Source: a virus. Taken from it: a DNA stretch of 64,000 nucleotides. Positions within the stretch are counted from its first letter, which is position 1. Each line of letters begins with the position of its first letter. The notes beneath the pieces are model-generated. The model was not told the DNA's origin, searched no databases, and worked only from the letters and a program-made list of their open reading frames with translations. Positions 17,543 to 26,489 of this stretch are shown one piece after another. The stretch covers positions 1 to 64,000 of IMG/VR virus record IMGVR_UViG_3300009085_000027; one strand, 5' to 3'. The position numbers and the translations under genes are program-made.

Positions 17543-17567
17543 GAAGAGGCCTCTGGGCCTCTTCTTT
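17543..17567 (+). terminator. Rho-independent terminator after the MoxR-VWA operon
   Basis: GAAGAGGCC (17543-17551) pairs perfectly with GGCCTCTTC (17556-17564) around a TCTG loop, followed by TTT. It lies between the convergent ends of the 458-aa gene (17520) and the portal gene (17570). It may slow transcription from both sides, but the T run favours the plus strand. Confidence 0.75.
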
Positions 17568-17569
17568 GT

Positions 17570-19432
17570 CTACCTCCGCGGCGGAAGTACCTCGGGTTGT
17601 GGCCGCATGTCCACTCCAGGCTGTGGGGGCTGTTGCGGGGGTTCGGGCTGCTGTTGCTCCGGCATCACGACCTGGGCCAACTCCGGTGACTCCACCCTGA
17701 GCTGGGCCATGTAGGCCTCGCGCTGCTCCGCTGGCATGGAAGAGACCCTGCGGGCCAGGGCTGCGGCGACGCTGTCCAGTGGATAGCCCCCGACCTGGTG
17801 CAGCCTCGAGCCCTGGGCCTCGGCAAAGGGGTCTTTGGACTTCGTGGTCTCAGCTGACATGGCCTTCTGTGCCGCGCCCTGGGCCTCGGCCTGGTACTTC
17901 GCTGCAACCAACTGGGCTTCGCCCTGGATGTCGGCCTGCAAGAGTTGCTGCGACCGCATAGCCTTGGACTTCAAGTCCACTTCTCTGGCCTGGAGATCGA
18001 CCTCGTCATCGATCTTGAGGTCGGCGTAAGACAGCAACGTAGCATCAGAGATCTTACTCATCTGACTGAGCTGAGCCATGTAGGCCTGGCGCTGGAGGTC
18101 ATCAGCCATGCGGAAAGGCTTGAACCGGCCATCTGGAACAGGCCAGTTCAGGAAAGCCCCCATGCGCTTCATCACCCAGTGCAACAGACGCTTGTGGCCA
18201 TGAACATTGCTGAGGAAGAAGTTCTCTAGCATCCGCATGCTCACCGAGGTCCCAGCGTAGTTGCCGTGGCCGAAGACCAGGTCGATGGGGAACCCCATAC
18301 CGACAGCGATCTGCTCAGACATCTGCTGAATCTCTGGCATCAGGAGAAGGCTTCGACCGTTCTCACCAATGGTCTGGTGGCCCACGGGGAACGGCAGAAT
18401 CCCGATGTAGGCCGGGTCCATTCTTTGCCTAGCGATCTCGCGACGGATGTGATCACGCCAGTCAGCTAGGTTGATCGTCGTGAAAGGGTCCGCCCCAGCC
18501 GTTGCGGGTTGGGGGAACAAGAAAGTCTGTGGCACGAGGTGCTGAAGCAGGATCGCTTCCTGGGCCTTCTTCATGACCTGGACGTAGAAGGCGTCCTTCA
18601 GCACGGGCATGATCAGTGGGATACCCCAACCACGATTCATCGTGCTCAGGCTGGGCCGGCGTAGGTGGAAGACCTCGTTGCGGTCGAACACCAAGCTGCG
18701 CTTTGTAGTCACGGCTTCGAGGAACACCTCTGGTGTCGTGGCTACGAGGTCCTTCCGTCCCATCATGACCTGGCTACGAAAGTCCGGGGACAGGTCCAAG
18801 CCGTAGTCCATCCGGCCGGTGGCCTCATTGTAGAAGATGTGGACGTACTCCGGGTTCCACCGGATCATATTGATCTCGGCGTACTTCGGGTAGTAATCAT
18901 CCCGGCTCTTCGCGAAGTCGGTCTGTCCGCACTTCGGGCACGTCAGCCAGAACTTGTGATTCACGTACCGCCAGTGTGGGCGGCTCATCACGGCGTCATG
19001 CTCGGCGTTGCAGAGCGCGCAGATCACCTTCTTGCGGAATGGGAAGCTCGGGCTGACGAAGGCATTGCCGTAGACGTGAAAGTCCAGGTTGATCTCGAAC
19101 TGGTGAACCCGGTAGTTCATCACTCCGAGAAGGAGCTCCTCCCACTTGTTCACCACGCCACGATCCTTGTGCTGAAGGATTAGGTCGGTGACTGGATACT
19201 CCGATGCCTTGGTGCAGATCGCGTTGATGATGCCGTGAGTCAGGTGATAGAACCTGCAGAACCCGAACAGGGCTTTGACTGTAGGTGGGGTGTAGGTACT
19301 GGCATGGTCGAAGAAGGGGTTGGCAAAGGGCTGATACCTTCGGCCCAAGATCTGTGACCGACTCGCCGTACCCTCGAACTGTGCGGATCGTGAAGCCCCA
19401 AAGGCTGCGCCACCACCACTAAAGAACGTCAT
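17570..19432 (-). CDS. Portal protein with zinc-ribbon insertion
   Basis: This is the dodecameric DNA gate at the head-tail vertex, partner of terminase. The order and length (620 aa) fit a portal: an N-terminal Gly/Ser-rich arm, an FYHLTHGIINAICTKASEYP helix, a beta-rich wing (EINLDFHVYGNAFV) and a central helix region with VGMGFPIDLVFGHGNYAGTS (near 385). A long helical crown follows (VDLKSKAMRSQQLLQADIQG) with a Gln/Pro-rich tail. An insertion with CALC (138-141) and CPKC (165-168) makes a zinc ribbon, which is unusual in portals. The gene overlaps the upstream 316-aa gene by 4 bases and ends the head operon that starts at 23955. Confidence 0.85.
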   Translation of the reverse strand: MTFFSGGGAAFGASRSAQFEGTASRSQILGRRYQPFANPFFDHASTYTPPTVKALFGFCRFYHLTHGIINAICTKASEYPVTDLILQHKDRGVVNKWEELLLGVMNYRVHQFEINLDFHVYGNAFVSPSFPFRKKVICALCNAEHDAVMSRPHWRYVNHKFWLTCPKCGQTDFAKSRDDYYPKYAEINMIRWNPEYVHIFYNEATGRMDYGLDLSPDFRSQVMMGRKDLVATTPEVFLEAVTTKRSLVFDRNEVFHLRRPSLSTMNRGWGIPLIMPVLKDAFYVQVMKKAQEAILLQHLVPQTFLFPQPATAGADPFTTINLADWRDHIRREIARQRMDPAYIGILPFPVGHQTIGENGRSLLLMPEIQQMSEQIAVGMGFPIDLVFGHGNYAGTSVSMRMLENFFLSNVHGHKRLLHWVMKRMGAFLNWPVPDGRFKPFRMADDLQRQAYMAQLSQMSKISDATLLSYADLKIDDEVDLQAREVDLKSKAMRSQQLLQADIQGEAQLVAAKYQAEAQGAAQKAMSAETTKSKDPFAEAQGSRLHQVGGYPLDSVAAALARRVSSMPAEQREAYMAQLRVESPELAQVVMPEQQQPEPPQQPPQPGVDMRPQPEVLPPRR

Positions 19433-20379
19433 GGTGCCTCGACACGGCGGCGACCGCCGAGAAGACGGTTGGCTCCGTGCTCAAAAGCCATGGACGACGC
19501 TATTTGTGGGATCACGGGTAGGCCGCTGGTGAGGGCACCCGCAGTAACACCGCTTCCCAGACCCACGAGCTTCTGCCTCATGCTGCGCCCGCCAGTAGCG
19601 GACTCGTCCCCACGGGCCAGGTCAGGGACTGACATAGCCACAGGAAGGCCGACGCCCAGCATAGCCCCGGTGCGTCCACCACTCATGATCTCACTACCCA
19701 TGGCGCGTAGAGTACGCCCTGGAGCCGTGGTGAGTCCACGGGCAACGCCAGGGACGCTCGTGATTCCGGCGGCGAGTGCAGCGTCGCCGTGCTGACCCGC
19801 AGACCTAGCGCTTGCGATCTGAGCCTCCAGGCTACTAGCTGCCGCTGGTGTCATGGTTTTGCTGGCCGCACGACGGCGAAGGAGGTCGATCTCCTTTTCA
19901 GCCGTAGCGGAGCTGCGCAACCCGATGTCTCCGGCACGGTCTGCATAAGCCCCGGTGAGTCCGTGAAGCTGCCGGGCACCAAAGTTCTTCACACTCCGGC
20001 CAATACTCTTGGCCGTAGCGCCTATGGCCTGCCCACCACTGAGGCTGGGATCTAGGAGTCGAGTGTCTTGATACCGTCTGCCCAGAAGACCGGCGCCTCC
20101 GCCGATAGCAGCCCCCCGAAGACCACCGCGAAGAGCCGCAGAGCTACCACTCTCACCTTCACCTCTCGTGGCGTAGCCATGAGCGGCGCCGACACCAGCG
20201 CCGAGTAAGGCAGTCCTGGTCGGGGATTCCGCTATGCTACGACCCAGGTTGCGGCCCAGGCCCATGAGACTCCCCGTAATGGGTGCTTGTCTAACCCCTT
20301 GGAGGGCACGGGACAGCACCCCAGTAGCCGCAGACTCCTTGATGATCTGACCCGCCACACGAAGGCTTGCTGTATCCAT
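19429..20379 (-). CDS. Gly/Ala-rich probable internal virion protein, 316 aa
   Basis: The sequence alternates Gly/Ala-rich hydrophobic stretches (LLGAGVGAAHGYATRGEGES; GGLRGAAIGGGAGLLGRRYQ; GAMLGVGLPVAMSVPDLARG) with Arg-rich segments. Such glycine-zipper helices can insert in membranes and are common in phage ejection or tail-tip proteins. It lies between a zinc-ribbon protein and the portal, touching both (1-base and 4-base overlaps), which suits an inner-head protein ejected with DNA. No enzymatic motif is visible. The assignment to the virion is inferred from context. Confidence 0.7.
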   Translation of the reverse strand: MDTASLRVAGQIIKESAATGVLSRALQGVRQAPITGSLMGLGRNLGRSIAESPTRTALLGAGVGAAHGYATRGEGESGSSAALRGGLRGAAIGGGAGLLGRRYQDTRLLDPSLSGGQAIGATAKSIGRSVKNFGARQLHGLTGAYADRAGDIGLRSSATAEKEIDLLRRRAASKTMTPAAASSLEAQIASARSAGQHGDAALAAGITSVPGVARGLTTAPGRTLRAMGSEIMSGGRTGAMLGVGLPVAMSVPDLARGDESATGGRSMRQKLVGLGSGVTAGALTSGLPVIPQIASSMAFEHGANRLLGGRRRVEAP

Positions 20380-21296
20380 TAGCGCCCACCGATCATCCTG
20401 AGCTGCTGAACCAGTCTTGCCCGGATATCACGAGCATAATCCCACTCAATCAACAGATTGTACACCGCATTTCCCGCCGTGGTGTCGGGAAGACCGTCAA
20501 GGGCTTGGGCCAACGGCTTCTTCACCACGGATTTCCACAACCCCTCGGTCTCATCGCGCAAGGCACTGAACTCGTAGGGCAGGCGCTTCAAGTCCTTGGA
20601 GCCGCAGGTGATGCACTTGACGTCGTTGTCATCGCGGTGGACGGCGTGGCACGACGCACACTCAATCTGATTGCCCTCGAGCTCGCGCCTCGCGAACTCC
20701 AATGGCTCAGGGACGAAGGCGTAGCCCTCGGTGCGGAACACAGCGGCTACGAACTTGTCGACATCGAGGCCTGTGGTCCGCTTAGGATCAACGGCCTTCA
20801 TGATGTTCACACCGCTGACGAGATGGCCGATCTCGGGCTTCTCGAAATACGTGAAGTTCGGGGGCATCCCACTCAGGGCTCTGCACACCCAGTGGAATAC
20901 CTCCCACCGCCGCCATGGAGATGGCGACTGCAGAAGGGTGCGAGTGGCCAGGATCTTGGTCCACGACGCATTGGATACCACTAGGCCGTCGCGCTGCAGG
21001 GTGAGCTTCAGTACATCGGGGTGCCATTCCGTGTAGGGCTCGCCGTAGCGGTCGAGGAGAAGGAGGCCAAGAACCAGTGGATGTGCGTCGGGGTGCCTCC
21101 AGATGTTGGAGGCGTTCAGCGAACCCTGCTCGACTCCTGCGGTCTTGACGTCGCCATCCAGGGTAGACGTGATGGCCGAGACAAGACCATGGACAGACAC
21201 TTCCGGAGACTCCACGGGTTCAGCGTGGGTCTCCGGTTCGTGGTCCGCAGATCTCTGGCCCTGTGGCCAGGACCTGTACTGAGAGGGGTCAAGCAA
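20379..21296 (-). CDS. Head-region protein with zinc ribbon, 305 aa
   Basis: The N-terminus is hydrophilic (QGQRSADHEPETHAEPVESP) and probably disordered. A conserved-looking domain follows (DAHPLVLGLLLLDRYGEPYT; WEVFHWVCRALSGMPPNFTY), then a four-cysteine zinc ribbon: CASC (about 212-215) and CITC (about 227-230). The C-terminus is helical. It lies between a 351-aa structural protein and the Gly-rich protein in the head operon. A head-completion, connector or chaperone role would fit, but no family was recognised. Confidence 0.75.
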   Translation of the reverse strand: MLDPSQYRSWPQGQRSADHEPETHAEPVESPEVSVHGLVSAITSTLDGDVKTAGVEQGSLNASNIWRHPDAHPLVLGLLLLDRYGEPYTEWHPDVLKLTLQRDGLVVSNASWTKILATRTLLQSPSPWRRWEVFHWVCRALSGMPPNFTYFEKPEIGHLVSGVNIMKAVDPKRTTGLDVDKFVAAVFRTEGYAFVPEPLEFARRELEGNQIECASCHAVHRDDNDVKCITCGSKDLKRLPYEFSALRDETEGLWKSVVKKPLAQALDGLPDTTAGNAVYNLLIEWDYARDIRARLVQQLRMIGGR

Positions 21297-21309
21297 GGTC
21301 TTATCCGGC

Positions 21310-22365
21310 TCACTCCGCGATGTAGACCAGGATGTAGGACCTCACCCCATCCGGAGCTGTGTTCGGGGTGTAGCTGCCGTTGGGCAACGCCGAGGCCGCA
21401 TCCGCCACCGTGCCAGCCGTGGGCACAGTCCACGCCGTATCGTCGTCGGCACGGGAGAGTTCGCGGATTGCTACCGCAGCAATCGCGCCGTCCTCCTTGA
21501 GCTTGGGCAGACCCACGCTGGCCGTGATGTACCCGACAGTGGCGGTTCCACCGGCGCTGCTCATCGCAGGCTGCTGGATCCGTGTCACGCGCTTGAAGAA
21601 CTTGGAGCCGTTCACCGTGGCCCCGCTGCTCACAGCGAAGGTCTCGGAGATGTCCGCATCGTTCTCGTCAACACCACTGATCGTGAGGTTGCCACCAGAC
21701 CAGCTGGCGTGAACCGCGAACACAACGGTCATGGCCCGAGCCACCGACATCTCGCGGTTACCCACGCGGTCTCGGTTGAACTCGGAATCGACGTTGAGGT
21801 CCACAGCCGAGGTCGCAGCGACCAAGCTCGCGATCGAAGCGGCATCCGCGGCCACACCAACAGCGACAGTGGCATCCACACCGCCCTGAGCGGGGAACGC
21901 CACTGAGGTGACCTCGCTGAAGTAGAGCGTGCCGGTGGTAGTTCCGGCGCCGGCGCCGCACGTGACGGTTTCGGTCTGGGCCGCACCACCAGCGTCCTCT
22001 CCAACCACCACCACGGCTCCGCCGGTGAAATGGGCGGGGGTGGTGCCAGCCGCGGTGATGGTCACACGCTTCGGTGACCGGATCAGGGCGGGTCCCGTGC
22101 TGGGAGCCAGCGCACCGGTCAGGGTAGCGCCGGTGAACGTCACTGGGGACGCTGCCGTCGCAGTGGCGACGACAATGCCATCGGCGTCGATAGCGGTCGT
22201 AGGCACCGCCCCGGTCTTGAAGGCATACGGCGCGACAGCCTCCATAGCCTCGAACCCATGATCCACGTCCTGGCGAAGATCATAGATCTCACCGGACAGA
22301 CCACCACCCGGCCTGACAAGATGCTGAAGAACCGCCTTCGCGCTTCCAAATGCCTTAGAACTCAT
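21310..22365 (-). CDS. Structural protein with two Ig-like repeats, probable head decoration
   Basis: A short N-terminal helix (YDLRQDVDHGFEAMEAV, about 28-44) is followed by Thr/Ala/Gly/Val-rich beta sandwiches. Two blocks resemble each other: about 98-170 (KRVTITAAGTT...GGVDATVAVG) and about 209-281 (ARAMTVVFAVH...GGTATVGYIT). Both share a central ETV/ETF strand and an F-KRVT or FSEVT strand. The composition is that of abundant capsid surface or decoration proteins. It follows the 520-aa gene by 27 bases in the head operon. A major capsid role cannot be excluded, because no other HK97-like protein was recognised in the window. Confidence 0.7.
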   Translation of the reverse strand: MSSKAFGSAKAVLQHLVRPGGGLSGEIYDLRQDVDHGFEAMEAVAPYAFKTGAVPTTAIDADGIVVATATAASPVTFTGATLTGALAPSTGPALIRSPKRVTITAAGTTPAHFTGGAVVVVGEDAGGAAQTETVTCGAGAGTTTGTLYFSEVTSVAFPAQGGVDATVAVGVAADAASIASLVAATSAVDLNVDSEFNRDRVGNREMSVARAMTVVFAVHASWSGGNLTISGVDENDADISETFAVSSGATVNGSKFFKRVTRIQQPAMSSAGGTATVGYITASVGLPKLKEDGAIAAVAIRELSRADDDTAWTVPTAGTVADAASALPNGSYTPNTAPDGVRSYILVYIAE

Positions 22366-22392
22366 GTGTCTTTCTCCTCAGTTTCGGTTGAC

Positions 22393-23955
22393 TTACACCA
22401 CAGATGCCGCGAGACGGGACAGTACCACTTTTTGGGGGTCCGGCATGGACTTGAAGATCCCCACGGGGTCATTTTGGAATGACGTGGCGAACCCCTTGCC
22501 GAAAGTTTCGTCGAGCTTGGTGTAGCCATTCTCGGCGAGACTCTTGAGTTGTAGACCACTGACGTAGTCCGACCCCGAAGACCAGGAATAGGTTTCGTCC
22601 TTCTCGGACTTGGACATTGCAGACGCCAACTTACGCGATCCGTACACCGCGCGATAGGGGTCAAGGAAACCCACAGAGGGTCGACCGTAGCTGGAATCCG
22701 CCCCGGTGTCTGCATCTGCGGACTTCAACATCTCCACCATGACGATCGCTGGAGTCCTGTGGAGCTCTTCGAGGAGGACGGTGTAGGACGCCTCCTTCTC
22801 CGTGCCCTCAAAGGATCGAATCCTGGCGATGAGCTCGGCCTCGATGAATGGGCCATAGTCGTCCCCGGCGTAGTCCAGTGCAGACCCGCTGACCTTGAGC
22901 CCAAAGTCATCAGCGCGCCGAACTAGGCTCTGGGCGAAGGCCCGGCGGTCGTCGAGATCGAATCCGTTGACATGCTCGTTGAAGTAGGCCTCGGCGATCT
23001 TGACCTGGTCAGGAGTGTCCAAGGCATAGCGGCTCTGTTGGGGCAGAGCGAACCGGGTAGCAGTGGCCACCTTCCGGATACTCGTGGGGCTGTCTTCCAT
23101 AGTCAGGTCCTCAGAAGATAGCCAACCCTCCTCGATGAGGCTGTACGCCAGCTTGGCGGCTGAGGTCTTCGCCGGAATGGCGATCCGGTTGTTGGGCGAC
23201 GGCTTGGGGTTATGCCCTTGGATGTTCCCGCTGGTCGGCATCACCTCGGTGCCGTTGAGGTCGGCACGCTTCGACCCTGGCATGCCGTACCTGGGGTCTG
23301 GCTGGTCCTTCTTCGTCAGCGCCTTGTCGATGTTTCTGCGCGTCTTGCCGGGCTCAGAGAAGTCGGAGAGTGGTCCAAAGATGTGACCCGCGTCGGGGCC
23401 CTCACCGCGCTGCAGTGCGGCATCCTGGTCCGGGCTCAGCCGGATCTCACGACCACCGACCTTGGCACCCGATGCCTGGGCCTCACGTAGGGCGTCCATG
23501 TTCTTGCGCGCACTGGCCGACCCCGAGCGGGCCTTGTCCGCCATGTCCATGGCCCCGAAACCGACAGTGGCAGCACCCATCACGCGGCCTAGAACAGCTC
23601 GCTTCACCAGGGGCTCCGGGGGATCCAAGTCGTACCAGGCACAGGCGTTGATCAGGTTGGCGGCCACCTTCTCCTGGGTCTTCTGTGGCAGAAGTCCGCC
23701 GCACTCCAGGAAATAGATGATCGATGTCGTGAGGTGGGACTCATCGTGCATTGCGTACTTCCGCAAGATCTCGCCGTGGTTCTCTGCGACAAGGGCAAAC
23801 AGCCTGTCTGGGATACGGTCGAGGTCCTCGACATCCAGGAGCTGAGAGGACGCCAGCTTCGGCGGGATCCCAATCCCGGTGGCGGCTACCTTCTGCCTCA
23901 AGACGACGCCCTTGGGGTCGTCGTAGATGTCGAGCACGATTCCGGCGATACGCAT
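22393..23955 (-). CDS. Head operon protein, 520 aa, possible capsid, scaffold or protease
   Basis: This is the first gene of the head operon, with its ATG 7 bases after a -10 box. The N-terminal 120 residues form a folded, His/Leu-rich domain (ENHGEILRKYAMHDESHLTT; LINACAWYDLDPPEPLVKRA). A long charged low-complexity linker follows (about 130-245), then a C-terminal helical domain ending in FKSMPDPQKVVLSRLAASVV. A similar N-terminal domain, disordered linker and C-terminal domain layout occurs in protease-scaffold fusions and in some capsid precursors, but no catalytic triad was identified. Function is unassigned beyond a likely head role from position. Confidence 0.7.
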   Translation of the reverse strand: MRIAGIVLDIYDDPKGVVLRQKVAATGIGIPPKLASSQLLDVEDLDRIPDRLFALVAENHGEILRKYAMHDESHLTTSIIYFLECGGLLPQKTQEKVAANLINACAWYDLDPPEPLVKRAVLGRVMGAATVGFGAMDMADKARSGSASARKNMDALREAQASGAKVGGREIRLSPDQDAALQRGEGPDAGHIFGPLSDFSEPGKTRRNIDKALTKKDQPDPRYGMPGSKRADLNGTEVMPTSGNIQGHNPKPSPNNRIAIPAKTSAAKLAYSLIEEGWLSSEDLTMEDSPTSIRKVATATRFALPQQSRYALDTPDQVKIAEAYFNEHVNGFDLDDRRAFAQSLVRRADDFGLKVSGSALDYAGDDYGPFIEAELIARIRSFEGTEKEASYTVLLEELHRTPAIVMVEMLKSADADTGADSSYGRPSVGFLDPYRAVYGSRKLASAMSKSEKDETYSWSSGSDYVSGLQLKSLAENGYTKLDETFGKGFATSFQNDPVGIFKSMPDPQKVVLSRLAASVV

Positions 23956-23962
23956 GACTCAA

Positions 23963-23992
23963 ATCGTACTTCGCTGTGGGGAGTTGGGTCAA
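23963..23992 (-). promoter_or_regulatory. Sigma70-like promoter giving a leaderless head-operon mRNA
   Basis: On the minus strand, TTGACC (23992-23987) is followed by 18 bases and TACGAT (23968-23963). Seven bases then lead to the ATG at 23955. No Shine-Dalgarno sequence precedes this ATG. The spacing and the -35 hexamer match the promoter before the RNA polymerase gene. Confidence 0.6.
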
Positions 23993-23997
23993 ACCTA

Positions 23998-24014
23998 CTA
24001 TCAGTGTGTGGAGG
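23998..24014 (+). promoter_or_regulatory. CTATCAG motif plus ribosome binding site
   Basis: CTATCAG (23998-24004) lies 24 bases before the ATG at 24022, with GGAGG at 24010-24014. It shares CTATCAG-NNTGTGGAGG with the plus-strand start at 13217. It may be a promoter element for the replication operon. Confidence 0.35.
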
Positions 24015-24021
24015 ACATTGA

Positions 24022-24639
24022 ATGCTCACGGATGCGCGCAGTCTGGTTCGAGGACAGCAAAAGGATAGCCCAATCCAGGGCAAACAAAAAAACTGCAACA
24101 CATGGGGGGAATACGAACCCGCCGGGACCTCCCCCACGGCAAAGCTCTGTAACGGTGGTAGCTTCGAGGGGGAGTTCTTCGAACCCTGCCCGGCTCGAGA
24201 AGAGTGTCGGTCCAGGACCCGACAAAGGGCGGCGTCCCAGGACCGAGTTGAGGTCAGGACTTCTCAGGAGAGACCTTTCGGGTCAAGTCTGTTGTACCCA
24301 GGTGATCAACCCCTCACCCGGCGGGAGGAACCATACCGGTGGAGTCCCGATAGGGTTCCTACGTCAGCCCCAACCCGCCCGATCCCTGCTGTCCAGCCCA
24401 TCTCTCTCCAGCCCACTGCTGTAATCCCACCAGACACCAACCCAGTCGCCATGCAGACGCCCTATGCGTCCCCTATGGCAGCAAACCCGGCTGGGAACGT
24501 GTCCCCCACTTTCTTGCCCGTAGCGGACGAGAATGTTTGGTCCCGCCTGGGACGAAACATCACCCAGGGCTGGCTGAACTCCACGGGCTGGCATGCGTTT
24601 GACTTCACCCGGAACGTCGACCTATTTAGGCGGCGATGA
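24022..24639 (+). CDS. Hypothetical Cys-containing, Pro-rich protein, 205 aa
   Basis: This is the first gene of the long plus-strand replication operon, with GGAGG 7 bases before its ATG. The N-terminus is polar and includes four cysteines (residues about 25-61, C...C...C-P-A-R-E-E-C). The middle is Pro/Thr/Ser-rich and probably disordered (TSAPTRPIPAVQPISLQPTA). The C-terminus is a short folded motif (NVWSRLGRNITQGWLNSTGW). No domain is recognised. Its stop overlaps the next gene's ATG (ATGA at 24636), tying it to the helicase. Confidence 0.65.
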   Translation: MLTDARSLVRGQQKDSPIQGKQKNCNTWGEYEPAGTSPTAKLCNGGSFEGEFFEPCPAREECRSRTRQRAASQDRVEVRTSQERPFGSSLLYPGDQPLTRREEPYRWSPDRVPTSAPTRPIPAVQPISLQPTAVIPPDTNPVAMQTPYASPMAANPAGNVSPTFLPVADENVWSRLGRNITQGWLNSTGWHAFDFTRNVDLFRRR

Positions 24640-26051
24640 AACTCATTAGACGTGATCCCACAGCTGGGTACTTAGACTCCTGGCTGTGGCTCCCTAAGAT
24701 GCACGTCAGCGACACCCAGGTACGATCAGCATTCAACTACTTCGACCCCAGGTCCAATCAAGTTATTGAGGCCTGGGGCGAAGAGCCCCACCACTACCGG
24801 GTGCCGCGTAACTACCTGGGCAGCGACACACTGGGAACACTTCCATTCCCGATCTACGACACCAGGCCGAAGACCTTTCCTTCGGTGAAGTTCACCAGTC
24901 AGGTGGTCCTGGACGCCAAGGAGCCGTCCAAGAACTACCAGGCTGAGGGCAGTGCTGCGCTACTCAACACCTACGATGGCATCCTTTGCCTACGCTGCGG
25001 CGCTGGGAAGACCGCAGTAGCCCTTCACAGTGCGGCCCAGCTTGGTGTCCCGATCCTCGTAGTGGTCTCTGACAAAGGCCTGGCTCAACAGTGGATGGAG
25101 GAGATCGAGAAGCACCTGGGTGTCCCCAAAGACAAGATCGGTAGAATCGGTGGGGACGGATCTCTGTTCGACTGGGAACACCCAATCACAGTTGGGTTGG
25201 TCCAAACACTCGCCAAGCGCGTGGCTGACAACAAGCTGCCCTCCAAGATGCCACACCACTTCGGGGTGGTGATATTCGACGAGGCTCACACCATGGGCGC
25301 CCCGTACTTCAACACCTCGGCTCCTCCGTTCCACGGCAGGCGCTGGGGGCTCTCGGCGACCCCAGCCCGGGAAGACGGGTTCGACACACTACTACGCCAT
25401 ACCTTGGGCCCAGTGATCTACAGCTATCTGCAGCCAGATCTCAAGCCCACTGTGTTTTTTCGCCAGTTGCCAACTCGACTCGACCTGTCCAACCCCGTGG
25501 TCAAGAAAGCCACACACGACATGGGCGGTGCCTTCCACTTCGGCATGACCTTTGGCCACTTGGCCAGAGGAGTTCCGGAGCGGACGAAGCTCATAGCGAA
25601 AGAGATCGAGGGTGCTTTGTCGACGGGCAGGCAGGTCCTAGTCCTGACGCACAGCCTTGAGATGACTGAAGCCTTGGGGGCTCATTTCCCCAAGGCCGGG
25701 GTGGTCCACGGCAAGGTTCGCGAAGCCGAACGGTTTCGTCGTATCAGAGAGTGCAACCCAGTCATCGCCATCATGCAGCTGGGCAAGCAGGCGTTGGACA
25801 AGCCCAGCCTCGACACCTTGTTCATCTGTGATCCTTTCACGAAGCGAGGGGTTCTGCAGCAGACCATGGGACGGATCCTTCGTAACTTCGCGGGGAAGAA
25901 AAAACCAGTTGTGGTTTTCTTCGAGGACATCCATATCAAGCCGCTATCCAAGATGTGCGGGAAGCTACGTTTCAGGCTCAACCGCTGGCCTGACCACAAG
26001 GGTGGAGCCATCCCGTACAAGATCATCACGCCACGAAAAGAGGAACCATGA
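24636..26051 (+). CDS. SF2 DNA/RNA helicase, UvsW-like
   Basis: This 471-aa superfamily 2 helicase has motif I CGAGKTAVA (121-129), motif Ia LVVVSDKGLAQQW (141-153), motif II DEAH (215-218), motif III LSATPAR (239-245) and motif VI QQTMGRILRNF near residue 410. An N-terminal region of about 100 residues precedes the helicase core, as in T4 UvsW, which unwinds D-loops and branched DNA during recombination-dependent replication. Position at the head of the replication operon fits that role. It overlaps both neighbours by 4 bases. Confidence 0.88.
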   Translation: MKLIRRDPTAGYLDSWLWLPKMHVSDTQVRSAFNYFDPRSNQVIEAWGEEPHHYRVPRNYLGSDTLGTLPFPIYDTRPKTFPSVKFTSQVVLDAKEPSKNYQAEGSAALLNTYDGILCLRCGAGKTAVALHSAAQLGVPILVVVSDKGLAQQWMEEIEKHLGVPKDKIGRIGGDGSLFDWEHPITVGLVQTLAKRVADNKLPSKMPHHFGVVIFDEAHTMGAPYFNTSAPPFHGRRWGLSATPAREDGFDTLLRHTLGPVIYSYLQPDLKPTVFFRQLPTRLDLSNPVVKKATHDMGGAFHFGMTFGHLARGVPERTKLIAKEIEGALSTGRQVLVLTHSLEMTEALGAHFPKAGVVHGKVREAERFRRIRECNPVIAIMQLGKQALDKPSLDTLFICDPFTKRGVLQQTMGRILRNFAGKKKPVVVFFEDIHIKPLSKMCGKLRFRLNRWPDHKGGAIPYKIITPRKEEP

Positions 26052-26488
26052 AGATCACCGAGCTGAACGTCACTGTTGACCACGAAACACCGTCCTCGAC
26101 ATGGATGGACCGTCTTGTCCTGGTGTCTACGCTACCGTCCCGTCTTGTCGGTTTGGTGGAGGGGGGTGTGAACCACTCCAACGGCTTCATGATGTACGCA
26201 GTCACTCTGTACCTCTGCAACCTCCAGGCACAGATCGACCAGAAGACCGGAGCAACGCGCCTCACCGCGATGCCACATGGTTTGGCGCCCTACGACGGTG
26301 CCTGGATCCTTCCGCGCATCTGGGTGGCTCGGTGTGAGAACGTCGTTCACATCCGAGATCTCCCGGAGAAGGACCAGGAATGGTTCCGGTCCCAGTACGT
26401 CAGCGTCGTTGCCGGCCCCTCCATGATCGTGCCGGCCACTGAGGTCACCACCCCATCTGGACTCCAGTTGGTGCCCAGCAGTCGTTAG
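26048..26488 (+). CDS. Hypothetical protein, 146 aa
   Basis: This soluble alpha/beta protein has an ATG overlapping the helicase stop (ATGA). It contains beta-rich stretches (WMDRLVLVSTLPSRLVGLVE; YDGAWILPRIWVARCENVVH) and ends in a flexible tail. No metal or nucleotide motif was seen. It sits between the UvsW-like helicase and a UDG-superfamily protein, so a role in replication or repair is possible from context only. Confidence 0.7.
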   Translation: MKITELNVTVDHETPSSTWMDRLVLVSTLPSRLVGLVEGGVNHSNGFMMYAVTLYLCNLQAQIDQKTGATRLTAMPHGLAPYDGAWILPRIWVARCENVVHIRDLPEKDQEWFRSQYVSVVAGPSMIVPATEVTTPSGLQLVPSSR

Positions 26489-26489
26489 T

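Noticed and set aside
22393-23955. Assignment as major capsid protein
   Set aside because: It has no HK97-fold signature that I can recognise, and its long disordered linker argues for scaffold or protease roles as much as capsid.
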